Made by a program: the position numbers and the translations under genes. Positions 59,996-64,000 of a stretch of DNA of 64,000 nt are shown one piece after another. The stretch spans positions 9,548,001-9,612,000 of the forward strand of contig CM038919.1 in NCBI GenBank assembly GCA_021904315.1, in the 5' to 3' direction. The DNA comes from Sphagnum magellanicum. Taxonomy: Eukaryota > Streptophyta > Sphagnopsida > Sphagnales > Sphagnaceae. The notes beneath the pieces were generated by a model. It did no database searches. It saw only the letters and a program-made list of their open reading frames with translations, and was not told where the DNA came from. Positions within the stretch are counted from its first letter, which is position 1. Each line of letters starts with the position of its first letter.

Positions 59996-60240
59996 GCGGA
60001 ATGGCTTGGTGCTAAAAGAAGTGATTTCCATCCTTGGGGTTCAAAGGTCTATTCTCACAAATGGCATGGGTTGTGATTAGTAGTGGGATGTCTATCAAAT
60101 ATTCTTTACCTATCTAGCCTCCTTAAGTTAAGTGCCTATTAGGTGAGTTTAGGTAGGCACAATAAGTGGCGTACCTAACATCTTAAACTAGTTTTTTAAG
60201 TCTAGCCTATGTAATGACATGTGTCAACATGGTACCAGTA
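59996..60240 (+). mobile_element. Possible tRNA-derived SINE
   Basis: Begins AGCGGAATGGCTTGGTGCT, resembling an A box, with GGGGTTCAAAGGTC (60,036-60,049) as a degenerate B box about 35 nt later, then a non-tRNA body. It is comparable in layout to the minus-strand segment at 44,945-45,022. No terminal duplication or A/T tail was fixed. Confidence 0.35.
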
Positions 60241-60899
60241 AAACTTAATGAAATTAACAATAGTATAAATATACAAAAATTCTAAAAAGAATAGTATTTT
60301 AATATTTAAATAAATAAAAATGATGCAACTATCATTGCAACTTGGTGCCATGTATTGTCTTTTGTAATTCAAATTTTATGTGACTTGTCCAAGGCGACTA
60401 TGCCTTGTAGCAAGTTACATGTAATAATTACAACTAAAAATTAGTCATTAATCCAATCATTTATTTGCAAATTCCTTGTAATGATGCAAGTTTCAAATTT
60501 TATTAAATTTGACCTTTCCACAACATTTGCAAGATGTGCTAATACCGAATAGTGGGAATGTTGAGAACAACTTATAACAAATTCATGATGGAGGTGAAGA
60601 ACAAATGGCCTATAAGGTTGGTGGGGATGATGCATATGTCTCAAATGGCAAGCTTGAAGAAGTAATGCATTGCTTGGAAGCCTTAGAGCCAAAATTCATT
60701 CATGTGGCCTCTCTTCCATGTGAACAAACATCAATTAGTTGATATTGAACAAAATCAAATCATATGAATAATCTATTGTAATGACATGGTTGTCCCAAAA
60801 AATTGTGCATTAGATGTTGCAAAGGTATGATCACATAACACAAATCTAAGGGCATAATTAATCATGAAAAACACTTGGAAGTGGATCATAAGGCCTCGT

Positions 60900-62215
60900 A
60901 TGCAAAGCATGTGGAAAAGGTTGTTGTTGCAAATTATTTTAGATCAAGTCCCCATGTTTAAAAACCAACAATTAAGAGATTAACATAACACCAAATGACA
61001 TTTCAAGGTTTTTCTCCATAACAAATCAATAAGACATAAAAATAATTCTTGGAAGGTGTGAAGTTGTTTATCATTAGGGGGTTCTTGCCATTGAAAATTG
61101 TTGGGCTCATTTGGTGACAAGGGGTAATGTATAGGTCATGCCCATGGGCATTGTTCCCATCAAAGAAGATTTTATGGAAAATACGTTGTTTTTTTAACTC
61201 AATATATATAAAGTTGGTTAAATATGTTTAGCCTACATTGACTTCATGTTTGTTTGCAACTTGCATCTTTGACCTTTGGATGTCAAAAGAAACACATGAG
61301 ATTTGTTGTTGTTATGAATTTCTTCTCATTTGAATGGGAATTAAAAGCATGGCACCACTAGGTTATTTGAAGCAACTAACTTATACAAGTGGTACAACTA
61401 TGGCATTAAAATTACAATGGGTCCTTAATAAGTTTTCCTTTATTCAATGTTTTTTTGCTTACATGAAGGATGAAGGATCCATTTGCAATTAAACTTGTGT
61501 GGTTACACTAAATTCAGAAGTCTTGTTCAATAATTTTGGTATTTTTAACCCATTTGTGGATTGTGTTTTGGGCATGGCATGCAATTACATTAATAGGAGC
61601 CAAACCAAATGTAATAATTGCCCTACTTTTCACATTGATCAAGAATTAATCTAACATAGAAAATGATTAATTTGTTTATATGAATATATTACCCATATAT
61701 TATGGAAACATGTGGCATGATTTGGAATGAAACTAGCAAGGATAAAATATTCAAAAGCATTCATGAAGCAATATAATGAGTGATTTTCAGTACTATAAAC
61801 ACCTTTATTCTTAAAGAGATTCTTTAAACATTTCTTTCCATTTTACATTTTAATTTTAGGTCATAATAATTGTTTTATGATTTTTTTCAAATTACAAATG
61901 GGTTTATCTTGGGAACATTTTAGAATAAGCACTCACCCAAAGTGGCAAGTATGGTTGGATTATTATCCTATTTGCATCCCATGTTCTATTGAAAGCATTA
62001 TGTTAATATGCAACTACCAATGAAAAAGATTCTTATGCATTGAATTACGCATTTTTAAAGTATACCCAATTTAATATTCAAAAGTACATTACATGGCCCA
62101 AAAAGTTGGGCAAGGGGACACAAGCATGGGATTACAAAGTTGGGAAAGATTATGAATTAAGGCCTAGAGAGCTATACACATTGATGAAAACTAAGTATTT
62201 GATTTCTTTATTTTG
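60900..62215 (+). pseudogene. Decayed hAT-family transposase, copy C (middle part)
   Basis: Broken plus-strand frames match copy A in the same order. A KDEGSICN-type stretch near 61,470-61,500 aligns with VKDKGSN of copy A. A YATTNEKDSYALNYAFLKYT stretch near 62,000-62,070 is followed by QKYITWPKKLGKGTQAW, then LRPRELYTLMKTKY at about 62,160-62,205. Many stops. The N- and C-terminal parts are absent or unreadable. Confidence 0.65.
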
Positions 62216-64000
62216 ATCATGTTAAAAAAAAAGGTAAAACTTGAATGTTGTGTAAGATTTTTTTGAGTTGCTTATCATCTAATAGGTATGGGAATTAAAT
62301 TTGGATATTTTTGTTGATTTTTTTCCATGAGTTATTTGTGATCTGGCAAAGGTGGCAAAAGAAATCGGTGAATTCATGGTTGGGGCATCACAATAGGAAT
62401 TCCATGACACCTTTTTGTCCTGTGTCCTAAATTTTGAAGCAAAATCAATGTCATGAAATGCTAAACAATGAAAGGGGGATAGGTATGTTTGGGCTTTCAA
62501 CTAATAAGTGTTATATGAATGATTCAAATCAATTAAACAAATTTTTAATGTCTTATCATGTATAAACCAAAAAGGAGTGCAGGATTTCAAAACATTTTCA
62601 AAGTGGCAAACTCTCATTTGGAGCGCCAAAACCCTATTAAAAACATCAAATAATGTTCTAGTTTTGCACCCACATCTCCTATACTTGTTTCCAAACCTTT
62701 GGATGTAATTTTGTAATTAACAAAGTAATTTGATTTTCTTTATTAATGTAGTTTTTTTTATGAAAAAATCTAGAACTCTAGCATCAATTCTAAAAAATTT
62801 GATGATTTATCATACTATTTAAATTTATGCCCTCATATTAAACATACTTTATTCTATTTATGGTTAAAATATGGAACAATTTGAACAAATATTATTAGTC
62901 CTATTGATTCCTATTGGATAAAACAACCCAATGAGACATGATTCCAGAGCCATCTTTCAAGACATTTAAGGACATTTTTTAATCATCTAAATCACAAAAA
63001 TCAACACCATTTTAGTCAAAAAATATGTGAGTATCTAATGAAAAAAGAAAATTTATCAAATAAATTATTTCGTAAATGTAATGGTCATTCAAAGTTAATG
63101 TTTTAAGAGTGATTTGGAGTAAAACATTCCTTTTGTGTGCCCCAACCTTGAATGGACCCAAATGCAAATGGTCAATGTTGTGATGAATTCTTTATGGAAT
63201 GTAATATGAGCAAAACTTTGAATATGTTTTTGGTGATTTTTAGAAAATATGCATGATCTAGCAAATGCAAATAATTGAATGCAAAGTGTGATTAGTTCTT
63301 GAATTATAAAAGTTCCATGGTAGAAGTCACAACTTGTATACATCAATTTTATTTTTCCATAAGTTCTTTGATTTAAATTACAAAGGTGGAAAGTGAAATG
63401 CAAAGGTCTCCATTTGCTTTGAATTGTTTATGGACCAATAAAGCTTTTATTTAAATGCTTTAATTGTGAATTTTTTGGGAGGTGTTTATCATATAATGTA
63501 TATGGAAAATCTAACAATTGTTTAACATCAAGGTATTACGTTGTGTTATGCCACTATTCAAAGGGTTATTAGCCTTGATTTATAAATTCAACTTAGGAAC
63601 ATTTATCAACTTCAAGTTCATAAATTGAACTTAGGTAATTATGTTTACCTATAATAGATAACACTAATTATGTTTGACAACATGTTTAAACGTGTTATTT
63701 AAAGTGTGCATAAAGGTTCTACTTTCCAAAGACTTGTTGGAAGGTCAAGATGGTTAGACATTGAAGGACCATATGTGTAATTGCATGTTGTGTCATTTTC
63801 CCAATGTGGATGGCCAAATTGACTTATTTTTAGTGGTGGTCCCTACCTACTTATAATATATGTTGTGTGGGAAATCTTTGGGGGGCATCATTATGTTGAT
63901 TCAAAGTTGGCATATAAGTTTTTTTACAGCACCATTAGTAAAAATATTGATTGAAAAATAGTTTTGCCTTCAATGCACCAAGTAGACATCGGTACCTATT
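62216..64000. other. AT-rich spacer to the window end
   Basis: No gene, RNA or clear transposon seen. Short open frames on both strands have no recognisable similarity. Confidence 0.5.

Noticed and set aside
1..64000. CRISPR arrays, operons, bacterial ribosome binding sites, rRNA genes
   Set aside because: The sequence is plant nuclear DNA. The tandem repeats seen have no CRISPR spacing, and no rRNA sequence was recognised.

Overview
The window is nuclear DNA of a land plant. All six recognisable genes are plant genes with short GT-AG introns, and the spacers are AT-rich and full of decayed transposons. The chalcone synthase (long stretches of bryophyte-type sequence such as [21 protein letters not shown] and [14 protein letters not shown]), a WASH-type Arp2/3 activator and an MGMT-type DNA repair protein argue for a non-flowering plant. 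A moss or liverwort is most likely; a fern or lycophyte is not excluded.

Layout. About 0-25.8 kb is transposon-rich and AT-rich: two decayed hAT transposases (2.85-5.4 kb, + strand; 19.9-22.4 kb, - strand), a decayed Ty1/copia element (about 13.1 down to 7.8 kb, - strand) carrying a precisely bounded small Helitron and a MITE-like insertion, and a second Helitron with captured exons (from 7,011). About 25.8-54.3 kb is a gene island: MUB membrane-anchored ubiquitin-fold protein (+), WASH1 homologue (-, about 15 exons), CAF-type chloroplast group II intron splicing factor with two CRM domains (+, head-to-head with WASH1), a tandemly duplicated Em/group 1 LEA protein with a mitochondrial-looking presequence (+), an O6-alkylguanine-DNA alkyltransferase (-) and a type III polyketide synthase of the chalcone synthase family (-). 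A third Helitron (46.3-47.2 kb, -) sits between the Em and MGMT genes. About 54.5-64 kb is AT-rich again, with a SINE-like head and a third hAT copy.

The genes do not form an operon or an obvious cluster. Several fit the biology of a desiccation- and UV-exposed plant (LEA, alkyltransferase, chalcone synthase), but neighbourhood alone does not show that they work together. The most notable items are: (1) a WASH1 homologue in a plant, assembled exon by exon with consistent splice phases down to a DDDDW acidic tail; (2) an Em protein whose phase-1 exon is duplicated and which carries extra helical modules, preceded by four CATGCATG (RY) motifs exactly 24 bp apart; (3) an MGMT gene with an intact PCHRV active site; (4) a family of Helitrons, one defined to the base by its insertion in a copia frame.

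Exon boundaries were derived by eye from GT/AG sites, reading phase and family resemblance. No search or transcript data were available.
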